Source of the DNA: Candidatus Saccharimonadota bacterium
GTDB taxonomy: Bacteria > Patescibacteriota > Saccharimonadia > Saccharimonadales > Saccharimonadaceae
DNA length: 64,000 bases
Direction of reading: 5' to 3'
Assembly: GCA_015999875.1 (NCBI GenBank)
Contig: JAECRG010000001.1
Location: forward strand, 235,330 to 299,329
Shown: piece after piece, positions 44,268 through 56,276 of the stretch
Numbering within the stretch: position 1 is the first letter of the stretch
How the letters are laid out: each line of letters opens with the position of its first letter
Made by a program: the position numbers and the translations under genes
Notes under the pieces: model-generated
The model's input: the letters and a program-made list of their open reading frames with translations, nothing else
Told to the model about the DNA's origin: nothing
The model's database searches: none

Positions 44268-46070
44268 CTAGTGCAACTGACTTTCGAACATACGATAGTA
44301 CGCACCTTTTCTAGACACCAGCTCCTCATGTGCACCACGTTCCACAATTTTACCTTGCTCAAACATATAAATTACATCGGCTTTTTCGACCGTACTCAAG
44401 CGGTGACTAATGGTAATAATCGTTTTGTTTTTGTCTGCAAATAAACGTTTGAAAATACGTGACTCAGCGAGTGCGTCGATTGCACTTGTCGGTTCGTCAA
44501 GTATCACCACCGGACTATCTCTATAGAAATTACGAGCAAGCGCAAGTCGCTGATACTGACCCCCACTAAGCTCGGTAGCAGATGCTTCATCATTATCCTT
44601 AGCCATCCATCGTTCTATATATGTGGCACCGCCATGCTCAAGCTTACCTGCAATATCACTAAACTCAGCCTGTTTCATCGCCGCAGAGACCCGTGCTTGA
44701 TCCGGCCCACGACTCACGTCGCCGAGAGTAATATTTTCGTCTATTGTGGCAAAATAGTAGCTGATGAACTCTTGCCCTAGCATGGCAATATACTTATGCC
44801 ACGATTCAACGCTCACATCTTTGAGTGAGCGGCCATCAACAATCACTCTCCCGCGCGTAGGTGTATAAAGGCCCATAATAAGTTTGATTAGCGTGCTTTT
44901 GCCCGCTCCATTTTCGCCTACTATCGCGATATGCTGACCTGCATCAATAGCGAGCGATACGTCATCGAGTACTGTGATATTTGTCTTTGGATACTGAAAC
45001 GACACATGATCTATTTCAATACGTTGTGGTGCATGATGAATCTTCTCTGGCTTCAGCTCTTCGACTGCGATATCCATAAATCGCTGATAATCTACGAGGT
45101 TTGCGAGATCCTCGTCTGCTTGACCAAGCTGCCTAGCCAAGCTACTCGCTTGACCCATAGCCCGGCTCACCATCTGCTGCACGAAGAGAAATTGACCGAC
45201 AGGCTGTGAGCGATCGATGATTTGTAGCACGATCCACAGCAACGCCCCAAGTTCTACGAGTGCCTCACCAATATCTGCGACTGCCTGCTTCCAGATAGTT
45301 TTGAGCTCAAAATCAAGACGTTCTTTTTCATCTTGGTCGCGTAATTTCGCATAGGTTTTCATTAGATGCTTAAATACACCATATATTCTTAGCTCGGCCA
45401 TGTTACGAGATTCACTAAGCATCCACCCCATGTTACCCTTGCGCCTACGATTGGTGATATTGCCCTCCCAGTGGCGTGCTTGCTGTCTAGCGAGTTGAAG
45501 CTGCAGTACAATCCCGGGTATGATTGCAACCGTGACTGCAAGCGCAAGCCATGCATTTACAAACACTAACGCCACGAGTGACCCAACAGCCCCCACGACA
45601 CTCACTATCATCGTGCCAATAGTATTGAATACATTGCTAAAGACATAGCTAAATCTTCGTGCCTTTTCCTGAAGGTCTATCACCTCTTTGTCGTCATACA
45701 TTTCAAATGGTAGCGACCCAAAGTGTATTCTCATCTTGTCCTCTATTGCTGCATCTATGACATAGCGTGTCTTCTGCGAGACATAGCGACTTACGCTACC
45801 CCACAGCAACATCACTACACTAATACCAGAAGTGATCACTACATACATGAAAACATGTCGAGCAGCATCAGCATTACCTGCATATGCACCTGCTAGAGCC
45901 GTCGTAGTGAGCGCGGCAAAGTATGTCGTTGCAATAGGCAACAATGCCTGCACGATACTATCTATAAGCTGTATAACACCTGCGCTAGGCGACAAACGAA
46001 AAGATGTCGCGCCAACACGAGCGATCGACACGAAATATTGTTTCATCGTTAACTTCTGCTTTTTTACCAT
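44268..46070 (-). CDS. ABC exporter, fused permease and ATPase
   Basis: The 600-residue half-transporter has a membrane domain (about 1-330) and an ATPase domain with Walker A GENGAGKST, signature LSGGQYQRL, Walker B VVILDEPTSAID and switch His in ISHRLST. It differs clearly from the 6920-8704 transporter. It resembles exporters near lantibiotic or peptide genes, but no peptide gene is seen here. TATACT at 46079-46084 lies eight bases before the ATG, predicting a minimal leader. Confidence 0.93.
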   Translation of the reverse strand: MVKKQKLTMKQYFVSIARVGATSFRLSPSAGVIQLIDSIVQALLPIATTYFAALTTTALAGAYAGNADAARHVFMYVVITSGISVVMLLWGSVSRYVSQKTRYVIDAAIEDKMRIHFGSLPFEMYDDKEVIDLQEKARRFSYVFSNVFNTIGTMIVSVVGAVGSLVALVFVNAWLALAVTVAIIPGIVLQLQLARQQARHWEGNITNRRRKGNMGWMLSESRNMAELRIYGVFKHLMKTYAKLRDQDEKERLDFELKTIWKQAVADIGEALVELGALLWIVLQIIDRSQPVGQFLFVQQMVSRAMGQASSLARQLGQADEDLANLVDYQRFMDIAVEELKPEKIHHAPQRIEIDHVSFQYPKTNITVLDDVSLAIDAGQHIAIVGENGAGKSTLIKLIMGLYTPTRGRVIVDGRSLKDVSVESWHKYIAMLGQEFISYYFATIDENITLGDVSRGPDQARVSAAMKQAEFSDIAGKLEHGGATYIERWMAKDNDEASATELSGGQYQRLALARNFYRDSPVVILDEPTSAIDALAESRIFKRLFADKNKTIITISHRLSTVEKADVIYMFEQGKIVERGAHEELVSRKGAYYRMFESQLH

Positions 46071-46154
46071 TCGAATACAGTATACTCTCTTTGCGTGAAC
46101 CCTTCACTCTCGAGGTTTTGAATGGATACTACGATAGGTCCGCCTTGTGCATCC

Positions 46155-49284
<3,130 letters not shown>

Positions 49285-49295
49285 AACGATCTTTT

Positions 49296-50171
49296 CTAAA
49301 ATTTAGCAGCATTATCACGAAGACGCGCGATACGATCATCCAGTGGAGGATGTGAGCTAAAGATTTTGTTGAAGAAACCTGACTTGAGAGGATTGTTGAA
49401 AAACAGATGCGCCGTAGCCGTACTTTGTTTTTGCATGGGTCGTCCATACTCTTTGAGTTTTTCAAGTGCACTTGCGAGACCTTCCGAGTCACGTGTCGTC
49501 ATAGCACCTGTAGCATCAGCCAAATATTCTCGTTGGCGGCTCACAGCCATCTGCACAATCGCCGCCATGATAGGAGCCAACACTACGATCACTACGCCGA
49601 CAACTATCACTATCGGGTTTACATTACGATTATCACTATCGCTGAAGAAAAACATACGAAGTACGATATCTGATAGTATGCCTATTGCGCTCACTAAACC
49701 AAAAGCAATCATGGATACACGAATATCGTAATTCTTCACGTGTCCAAGCTCATGAGCCATCACACCCTGAAGTTCACGATCATCCATAATCTCAAGTATG
49801 CCGGTGGTTGCCGCCACGATAGCATGCTTAGGATCACGACCTGTAGCAAATGCGTTTGGCGCTGGATCATTAATCAGATACACTTTTGGCATCGGCATAC
49901 CTTCAGTGATTGATAGATTTTCTACAATACGATAAAGACGCGGATTGTCTTTCTTCTCAATCTCCTGGGCGCCAGTCATAGCGACAGCCAGTTTACTAGC
50001 TGCAAAGTACTGAATCAATGTGTATACCGCCGCCCCGCCAACGACCCAATATGCTATCGATGTGTTACCAAAATATAAACTGACAAACCAACCGATGGCA
50101 CCGATCAGACCAACAAACACCGCCATAATTAAGACGGTATTTCGCTTGTTGGCCGCAATAGAACTATACAT
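49296..50171 (-). CDS. htpX: HtpX-family membrane metalloprotease (M48)
   Basis: The 291-residue protease has membrane helices (about 14-35 and 38-55, with two more near 160-200), the zinc site GVMAHELGHVKNYD and a third ligand Glu in REYLADATGA. HtpX degrades misfolded membrane proteins. lemA lies 36 bases upstream, a pairing common in bacteria. Confidence 0.95.
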   Translation of the reverse strand: MYSSIAANKRNTVLIMAVFVGLIGAIGWFVSLYFGNTSIAYWVVGGAAVYTLIQYFAASKLAVAMTGAQEIEKKDNPRLYRIVENLSITEGMPMPKVYLINDPAPNAFATGRDPKHAIVAATTGILEIMDDRELQGVMAHELGHVKNYDIRVSMIAFGLVSAIGILSDIVLRMFFFSDSDNRNVNPIVIVVGVVIVVLAPIMAAIVQMAVSRQREYLADATGAMTTRDSEGLASALEKLKEYGRPMQKQSTATAHLFFNNPLKSGFFNKIFSSHPPLDDRIARLRDNAAKF

Positions 50172-50207
50172 ATAGCTTTTAGATATTCCTCTATTTGTAC
50201 TTAGCGA

Positions 50208-50777
50208 TTAAAACTTAACTTCGACTGGGTTTTCGACACTTGCCATGTCTTCAACTTCGAAGAACTCACGTTCTTTGAATCCGAGCGTACCTGCAAACAC
50301 GTTGTTTGGGAAAACCTGGATCTTTGTATTGAGATCACGCACGCCACCGTTGTAGAAGCGGCGAGATGCCTGAATCTTGTCTTCCGTATCAACAAGTTCG
50401 TTCTGAAGCTGCAGGAAGTTTTCGTTGGCTTTGAGGTCTGGGTAGGCTTCCGCTACTGCAAAGAGACTCTTGAGCGCGCCTTCAAGCATATTCTCTGCGT
50501 CCGCTGTCTCTTTGACACCCTTAGCGCCCATCACTGCTGAACGAGCTTCAGTAACTCGCTCAAATACACCACTTTCGTGAGCCGCATAACCCTTGACACT
50601 GTTGACGAGATTTGGAATCAAGTCAGCACGACGCTTAAGTTGCACGGTGATATCGCTCCATGCTTCATCGACACGGATTTTGAGTGTAACAAGTGAGTTA
50701 TAGGTAGACCACAAGAAAATTCCGAGAACTACGAGCAACCCTACGACGATCAGTAAAATAATAAGACCAGTTGACAT
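50208..50777 (-). CDS. lemA: LemA-family anchored protein
   Basis: The 189-residue protein has one N-terminal membrane helix (about 3-24) and a long helical domain with [23 protein letters not shown] and [28 protein letters not shown], the LemA signature. Its role is not settled, but it is linked to envelope proteases such as HtpX, which is the next gene here. Confidence 0.95.
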   Translation of the reverse strand: MSTGLIILLIVVGLLVVLGIFLWSTYNSLVTLKIRVDEAWSDITVQLKRRADLIPNLVNSVKGYAAHESGVFERVTEARSAVMGAKGVKETADAENMLEGALKSLFAVAEAYPDLKANENFLQLQNELVDTEDKIQASRRFYNGGVRDLNTKIQVFPNNVFAGTLGFKEREFFEVEDMASVENPVEVKF

Positions 50778-50857
50778 GAAATTAAATTCCCCTTCTGTAC
50801 AATTTGTATGTACTATTAGTATACCTTGTTTTGAGGTGGTTAGCTAGTGGTAGCCAG

Positions 50858-51607
50858 CTATTTCTGTAGGATTCTACCGACTGTTTCTGTCAAATCTGCA
50901 GGCAAGACAAACAGCGTCTTCTGACTTGGCTCAGTACTAATCTTTTCGAGCGTCTGCAAGGTACGAATACTGATACCACCCGGAACCTTTGCGAGCATAT
51001 GTGCAGCCTCAGCTACGGCAGTCGCAGCAGCCTTCTCGCCTTCGGCAGTAATGATTACCGCGCGACGCTCACGCTCCGCTTCGGCCTGTTTCGCCATCGC
51101 ACGCTTCATATCTGTAGGTAGTTCGATATTTTGCACCTTTACAGCCTCTACATCGATACCCCATTGGTCCGTCTGTCGGTCGACGATTTCTTTGATTTGC
51201 TGACTGATTTCTTCACGCTTACCGAGTAGATCGTCCATATCTACGTTACCCGTCACATCGCGGAGAGCAGCCTGGGCAAACTGGCTTGTTGCATAGATAT
51301 AGTTTGTCGTCTCGAGCACCGCCTTTGGTGCGTCGATTACTCGAAAATACACCACTGCGTCCACGCCCACGGTCACATTGTCTTTTGTGATAACTTCTTG
51401 TTTAGGCACATCAATAGGTGTACTGCGAATATCTACACGCAACATACGCTGGAATATAGGTATGACAATCCGAAGGCCTGGGCTACGTATACCGGAGAAT
51501 TTACCGAGTGTAAGTATGACACCGCGTTCATATTGGTTGATCACCTTGAGTCCGCTCAAGATAAAAAGAACTGCCGCTATAACAATCATCCACACTATAA
51601 TATCCAT
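50858..51607 (-). CDS. SPFH/band-7 (stomatin-like) protein
   Basis: The 249-residue protein has an N-terminal membrane helix (about 2-22) and a band-7 domain with QYERGVILTLGKF, RSTPIDVPKQEVITKDNVTV and YATSQFAQAALRDVTG, then a helical region rich in Ala/Glu. Members form membrane microdomain scaffolds and often work with proteases. No NfeD partner is adjacent, but the LemA/HtpX pair follows. Confidence 0.93.
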   Translation of the reverse strand: MDIIVWMIVIAAVLFILSGLKVINQYERGVILTLGKFSGIRSPGLRIVIPIFQRMLRVDIRSTPIDVPKQEVITKDNVTVGVDAVVYFRVIDAPKAVLETTNYIYATSQFAQAALRDVTGNVDMDDLLGKREEISQQIKEIVDRQTDQWGIDVEAVKVQNIELPTDMKRAMAKQAEAERERRAVIITAEGEKAAATAVAEAAHMLAKVPGGISIRTLQTLEKISTEPSQKTLFVLPADLTETVGRILQK

Positions 51608-51637
51608 CTCATATCCTCCTACCTACTAATAATTTCT

Positions 51638-51723
51638 GGTGCGCAGAGCGGGAATCGAACCCGCACGCCTTTTACGGCAAGAGATTTTAAGTCTCTCGTG
51701 TCTACCAATTCCACCATCCGCGC
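51638..51723 (-). tRNA. tRNA-Leu (TAA)
   Basis: The class II tRNA has a long variable arm, acceptor GCGCGGA/TCTGCGC, anticodon loop CTTAAAA in stem AGAGA/TCTCT (anticodon TAA), T arm GTTCGATTC and an encoded CCA. Confidence 0.95.
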
Positions 51724-51747
51724 TTGTTCTCCAGTATACTAGAAAAT

Positions 51748-52341
51748 ATGAAACAAGTCTTGATAATTCATGGTGGTTCAAGCTTCAACTCGTATGAGTC
51801 TTATTTTCGAGATCTTCAGGAAAGTACAGTTAAGTACGAAAGGTTGCTTCCTCAGCAAAAATGGAAACCCTGGGTTGCAGAGCAAATATCCGACACCGAT
51901 GTACTATTGCCAACTTTTCCAAATGGCTCAAATGCAGTCTATGAAGAGTGGAAAATATACTTTGAGAAAATACTTCCGCATCTGGATCTTGAACATACTC
52001 AACTTGTAGGCCATAGCCTCGGGGCGATGTTCCTAGCGATTTACCTCAACGACAACCCTCTCGCCAAAAAAGTGAGACGGCTCGTACTTATATCCCCTGC
52101 TTACGACGACGAAAGCGCCGAAGAGCTCGGTAGCTTCAAAGTTACATCTGCAACAAATGTTGTCGACAGTACTGAAAGTGTACATCTATTTCACAGCCAA
52201 GATGACCCGGTAGTGCCGTACTCTGAACTTGCTAAATTTGAGCATGACTTACCGAGCGCTACAGTTCACAAATTTAGCAAACGCGGCCATTTCCTCGACG
52301 CCACTTTCCCCGAACTTCTAGAATTGCTCAAACAAAAATAG
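51748..52341 (+). CDS. RBBP9/YdeN-type serine hydrolase
   Basis: The 197-residue alpha/beta-hydrolase has LIIHGG at the N-terminus, nucleophile GHSLGA (Ser about 88), acid DDPVVPY and a C-terminal His in KRGHFLD. The compact form matches the RBBP9/YdeN family of small serine hydrolases. Substrates are mostly unknown. ATG 51748 is preferred over a start in the tRNA-Leu side because TATACT (51735-51740) ends seven bases before it. Confidence 0.85.
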   Translation: MKQVLIIHGGSSFNSYESYFRDLQESTVKYERLLPQQKWKPWVAEQISDTDVLLPTFPNGSNAVYEEWKIYFEKILPHLDLEHTQLVGHSLGAMFLAIYLNDNPLAKKVRRLVLISPAYDDESAEELGSFKVTSATNVVDSTESVHLFHSQDDPVVPYSELAKFEHDLPSATVHKFSKRGHFLDATFPELLELLKQK

Positions 52342-52366
52342 CCTCTGGAAACCAAAGACCATTTTG

Positions 52367-52440
52367 TGGAGGCACGTGCGGGAGTCGAACCCGCCTACAA
52401 GGTTTTGCAGACCTCTGCGTAACCGCTCCGCCAACGCGCC
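52367..52440 (-). tRNA. tRNA-Cys (GCA)
   Basis: Acceptor GGCGCGT/ACGTGCC with discriminator T, anticodon GCA in stem-loop AGGTCTGCAAAACCT, T arm GTTCGACTC and an encoded CCA are seen leftward. The T discriminator is typical of tRNA-Cys. Confidence 0.95.
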
Positions 52441-52486
52441 ATCTTGGATTATTATAGCAGATACTTCTATTTGCTACTGCGCCAAT

Positions 52487-53350
52487 CTATGTATTTATCA
52501 CCTGGGTACTTATGAGTAGCATCGTGATCACAAATCCAGCCGCTAGATTTAGCCATATAAAACGTCGCCACGGCTTGTTTGCAGTGCCCGAGCTGGCGTC
52601 TGTCACGCTATGAAGTGGCAATATATTTACTACGTATGCGATACACACCAGCCCGAGTACGCTATATGGAACAGGCTGCATCAATAATACAGCTGCAGCC
52701 AATAGATACAAGGTACCCGCGAAATACACTGTCTTGCGTGCACCCAAACACGTCGCGATAGAAGCCAGCTTGCCTTGGCGATCTGGTATGATATCTTGCA
52801 CCGCGCCAAACGCATGACTTGCCATACCCCATAGCAAAAACGCGATAATATATGGTAGCGCTGCTTCAGAAAAAGTCGTGAGTGAAAGTGCATAAATTGC
52901 CGGACCCACGAAGTGTAAACTGCTCGTAAGTGAGTCTAGAAAAGGCCTCTCTTTGAATCGGAGCCCGGCGATAGAATACGCCACCACAAAAAACAGCACC
53001 GCCATCAATACTATGTTTGAGGTAAGTGTACCCGCGCATAGCATATATACTACAAAAGGAATCGTCGTGAGTACGACTGCCCTGGCAATGACGGGATGCA
53101 GCTCTTTTTGCTCACGCATGCCTTCTATACCGCCTTTGCGAGGATTCCGTATATCCGACTCATAATCGAAAATATCATTTACTCCATACATCAGTAAGTT
53201 GTAAGGAATCAAAAAAAATATCGTGCCCACCACTAGCAGCGTTATATCCTGCCCGCCCGCAAGCCAGTACGCTACCGCAAAAGGATAGGCTGTGTTAACC
53301 CAAGAAATAGGGCGAGACACCATGATAAGTTTTTTAAGCGTCGCGAACAT
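52487..53350 (-). CDS. crtEb: Lycopene elongase (UbiA-type, C50 carotenoid synthesis)
   Basis: This UbiA-family prenyltransferase adds C5 units to lycopene to give C50 carotenoids. The 287-residue protein has about eight membrane helices. Key matches to corynebacterial CrtEb are VSRPISWVNTAYPF, FFLIPYNLLMYGVNDIFDYE with the prenyl-phosphate aspartates D59, D62 and D66, SDIRNPRKGGIEG, LRFKERPFLDSLTSSLHF and AVQDIIPDRQGKLASIAT. Start ATG 53350 follows GGAGG by five bases and lies inside the crtYf end. It is the last gene of the crt operon. Confidence 0.92.
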   Translation of the reverse strand: MFATLKKLIMVSRPISWVNTAYPFAVAYWLAGGQDITLLVVGTIFFLIPYNLLMYGVNDIFDYESDIRNPRKGGIEGMREQKELHPVIARAVVLTTIPFVVYMLCAGTLTSNIVLMAVLFFVVAYSIAGLRFKERPFLDSLTSSLHFVGPAIYALSLTTFSEAALPYIIAFLLWGMASHAFGAVQDIIPDRQGKLASIATCLGARKTVYFAGTLYLLAAAVLLMQPVPYSVLGLVCIAYVVNILPLHSVTDASSGTANKPWRRFIWLNLAAGFVITMLLISTQVINT

Positions 53351-53633
53351 TATCGCCTCCAAAATTATTCCATGCCCATGGCACTACGATTGCCGCAAAT
53401 ATCGCATAGAAGAAATCTTCTACAGGCGCATACCCGATATATACTCCGAGTATCTTATCCAGGTCATAGCCTACTACCTGGAAATACACCAATACCGAAT
53501 CAAATACAGCCGTGAGCAGCAGCAGCACACCGAGCAACGCCCACCACTTCTTCGATGGCGTATGTATGCCGATTCGCACAAACGCGAGAATCAGCAACAT
53601 AAATATGATGTTAACTAAGAGATATGTCGCCAT
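53334..53633 (-). CDS. crtYf: Lycopene-cyclase-type subunit, second half (CrtYf/CrtYd-like)
   Basis: The 99-residue protein has three membrane helices and the family motif GYAPVEDFFYAIFAAIVVPW. In actinobacteria, two such small proteins pair as a heterodimer that forms the end rings of C40 or C50 carotenoids. With a lycopene elongase in the same operon, the substrate is probably a C50 intermediate such as flavuxanthin. It overlaps crtYe by 19 bases and crtEb by 17. Confidence 0.88.
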   Translation of the reverse strand: MATYLLVNIIFMLLILAFVRIGIHTPSKKWWALLGVLLLLTAVFDSVLVYFQVVGYDLDKILGVYIGYAPVEDFFYAIFAAIVVPWAWNNFGGDNVRDA

Positions 53634-53929
53634 CGCCCTAATCCTCTATATAGCAGCAGCGTGACATACGTTAGCAAAAATAGGAAAAATAATTCTTCGA
53701 TAGGAAATTCTGGCGCGATTCGATACGGCAATGTATAGGGACTATTGCCATGGAAAAATATGCCAAACCATATGCCCGCAAAATCCCACAATACGAATAG
53801 CATGATCGCGAAGCTGAGAGTCACTGCGGTTCGGCGCGCGTCGTGCCAAAACGCCAACTTATAGCGCCAGTCTAGAGTTATCAGTCCTATGATACTAAAT
53901 AAGAGCGATCCAAGATAAAGCCACTGCAT
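53615..53929 (-). CDS. crtYe: Lycopene-cyclase-type subunit, first half (CrtYe/CrtYc-like)
   Basis: The 104-residue protein has three membrane helices and the motif EFPIEELFFLFLLTYVTLLLY, the partner signature of the heterodimeric cyclase. Ring type (beta, gamma or epsilon) cannot be told from these motifs. Its start codon shares a base with the crtI stop, so translation is coupled. Confidence 0.88.
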   Translation of the reverse strand: MQWLYLGSLLFSIIGLITLDWRYKLAFWHDARRTAVTLSFAIMLFVLWDFAGIWFGIFFHGNSPYTLPYRIAPEFPIEELFFLFLLTYVTLLLYRGLGRWRHIS

Positions 53930-55449
53930 CAGAGAGCCTCCCCTGGCACAATACGTGCAATCCTACCACCACGCGTTTCGCCGATTATACGCTTGTATAC
54001 GAGCTCTGCACCGATCAAACACATCGGTAGGCCGATACCGGGCGTCGTAGAGCCACCCACGTAGTAGAGATTGCTCAGCTTCTTGCTTTTGTTTGGCGTG
54101 CGGAAGAAAGCGCTCTGCTTGAGCAAATGTGACTGCCCTAGCATGGACGATTGCCACGAATAGTACTGCGTCAGAAAATCATTTGGCCCAAATAGTTCTT
54201 TTACGAGCAGCCTATCTCGCAAGCTAGCACCTGTCATTTCTTCTATCTGCTGCAAATAGCCGTCTGCAAGTGTATCGAGCTCATCTGCATCCACTTCCAC
54301 CCCCGCAGGTAGCGGCACAAGTACAAATACATTTTCTTTGCCTGCGGGCGCGACGGATGGATCGCTATGGCTTGTTTTGGCAACATAGATAGATGCTGGT
54401 CTCGGCATTTGCTTGTCCCGGTATATCGCTTCGAAGTTTTCTTTCCAGGCTTCTACAAAGAGTAAGTTATGATGCTCGAGCTCTGGCACTTTTCCATCGA
54501 TACCGAGATACAGTAGCAACGCCGACGGACCAGGTTCTTTGCCTTGCCAATACTTTTCGTCGTACGTACGGTCTGCGCCGTCGAGCAGCTGCGTCTCGGT
54601 ATGGTGAAGGTCAGAATTAGACACGACGACATCTGCATCGACCTGCGTACCGTCTGCGAGTGTGATGCCAGCTGCCTTTCCATTATGCGTCCGTATCTTG
54701 TCTACTTCTCCCTCGTAGTGAAATACCACGCCGTGATTGCGGGCAATTGTTTCAATACTCTCGATGATCGTATACATACCACCCATCGGATAATACACAC
54801 CCTCATCGAAATCTAGCGCGCTCATAAGGCTGTACATGGCGGGCGCAGAAAACGGCGAGGTACCCAGAAACACCATCGGGTACTCGAGTATTTGCTTGAG
54901 TCGCATATCTCGTACGTAGGAGCTTACGTACTGGTGAATCGGTTTCAGCAGTAGCGATGGCAGCATAGTACTTTTGCGCAGCACTGCCGTATTTGCCAGG
55001 TCGCGCACATCTTCGAAGTTGGTGTAGAGAAAATGTTTGAGTGACAATTCATAAATCTCTTTGCTGCGCGCCACATAGCGCTCAAGTGCATCACCGCCAC
55101 CCTGCTCCACAGCCTCAAACGTTTGCTTGTCGCGCTCAAGCTGGCCAGTCACCACTATCGCATCTTGGCTTTCATAAAACACTTTGTAGGCTGGCGTGAG
55201 TTTGTGTAGATCAAGCCATTTTTCGATAGGCTCATCCATAAGTTCATAAAAATGCTCAAACACATCTGGCATCAGGTACCACGATGGACCGGTGTCGAAA
55301 GTAAACCCATCTTTTGCTAGTTTGCCGGCTCGGCCACCCGCTGTGACTGCTTTCTCATACACATGCACTTCGTGCCCAGCTTTTGCGAGTAAGCTTGCCG
55401 TGGCTAGCCCGCCGATGCCTGCACCTATGACAATATATCGATTTGTCAC
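53929..55449 (-). CDS. crtI: Phytoene desaturase
   Basis: CrtI introduces double bonds into phytoene to give lycopene. The 506-residue flavoprotein has the N-terminal FAD fold VIGAGIGGLATASLLAKAGH, then GGRAGKLAKDGFTFDTGPSW, and the C-terminal carotenoid-desaturase signature YYVGGSTTPGIGLPMCLIGA. It overlaps crtB by four bases. Confidence 0.96.
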   Translation of the reverse strand: MTNRYIVIGAGIGGLATASLLAKAGHEVHVYEKAVTAGGRAGKLAKDGFTFDTGPSWYLMPDVFEHFYELMDEPIEKWLDLHKLTPAYKVFYESQDAIVVTGQLERDKQTFEAVEQGGGDALERYVARSKEIYELSLKHFLYTNFEDVRDLANTAVLRKSTMLPSLLLKPIHQYVSSYVRDMRLKQILEYPMVFLGTSPFSAPAMYSLMSALDFDEGVYYPMGGMYTIIESIETIARNHGVVFHYEGEVDKIRTHNGKAAGITLADGTQVDADVVVSNSDLHHTETQLLDGADRTYDEKYWQGKEPGPSALLLYLGIDGKVPELEHHNLLFVEAWKENFEAIYRDKQMPRPASIYVAKTSHSDPSVAPAGKENVFVLVPLPAGVEVDADELDTLADGYLQQIEEMTGASLRDRLLVKELFGPNDFLTQYYSWQSSMLGQSHLLKQSAFFRTPNKSKKLSNLYYVGGSTTPGIGLPMCLIGAELVYKRIIGETRGGRIARIVPGEAL

Positions 55450-56276
55450 TTTACCACTCCTAGCGTCACTTTTGTGAGTAGCCAGAGTTTTCGCGCCCCG
55501 CCGATACGCACCCGCTCTTGCTTGAGTGTTTCAGCCGAAGTTGCTTTGATCTTCTGCAGCAGCTCACCGTAGTACAGCATGCTGAGCGACACCGCTCGGC
55601 GGCTATTGCTAGGTAGCTTGCTCACATAGCTCCGTGCCTGCGCAAAATCTTGCCCTATATCTTCTACTATGCGCGCTTTTTGCGCTTCATCAAAATGACC
55701 ATATGTAACGCCCGGAAAATACAGCCGTCCAAGCTCATCGTGATCTGCCGCCACATCACGCAAGAAGTTTACTTTTTGATATGCCGACCCCAGTGCTCGA
55801 GCGCCTGGTACAAGCGATCGATACTGCGCCTCATCGCCACCGCAAAAAACCCGTAGACACATCAGCCCCACCACTTCAGCTGAACCATAGATATATGTCT
55901 CGTAGCGCTCCACCGTATAGCTATCCACGGTCTCGAGGTCCATCGCCATGCTTTCAAAAAAAGGTCGTATCAATACTTCGTCTATACCATAGCGCTTGGC
56001 TGTGAGTGCAAACGAATGAACAATTGGATTTGTGTCATACCCCCGCGCGATTGCTGCATACGTATCAACTTCTAGGCGCGTCAGCAGCTCCTTTGCATCG
56101 TCATTGCGATATGTGTCCACTATTTCATCAGCAATTCTTACCAGTCCATACACCGCATAGATATCCGCACGGATAGAATCATCAAACAGACGTGAACTCA
56201 TACTAAACGACGTAGAGTATTGCTCGGTCACAAGTTCACTCACCTGATATGATACTTTTTCGTAGAGCTCCATCAC
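55446..56276 (-). CDS. crtB: Phytoene synthase
   Basis: CrtB joins two geranylgeranyl diphosphates to phytoene. The 276-residue protein has the first aspartate motif in VRIADEIVDTYRND and the second in NFLRDVAADHDELGRLYFP, with AYQKVNFLRD before it. It overlaps crtE by four bases at the start and crtI by four at the end. Confidence 0.95.
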   Translation of the reverse strand: MMELYEKVSYQVSELVTEQYSTSFSMSSRLFDDSIRADIYAVYGLVRIADEIVDTYRNDDAKELLTRLEVDTYAAIARGYDTNPIVHSFALTAKRYGIDEVLIRPFFESMAMDLETVDSYTVERYETYIYGSAEVVGLMCLRVFCGGDEAQYRSLVPGARALGSAYQKVNFLRDVAADHDELGRLYFPGVTYGHFDEAQKARIVEDIGQDFAQARSYVSKLPSNSRRAVSLSMLYYGELLQKIKATSAETLKQERVRIGGARKLWLLTKVTLGVVK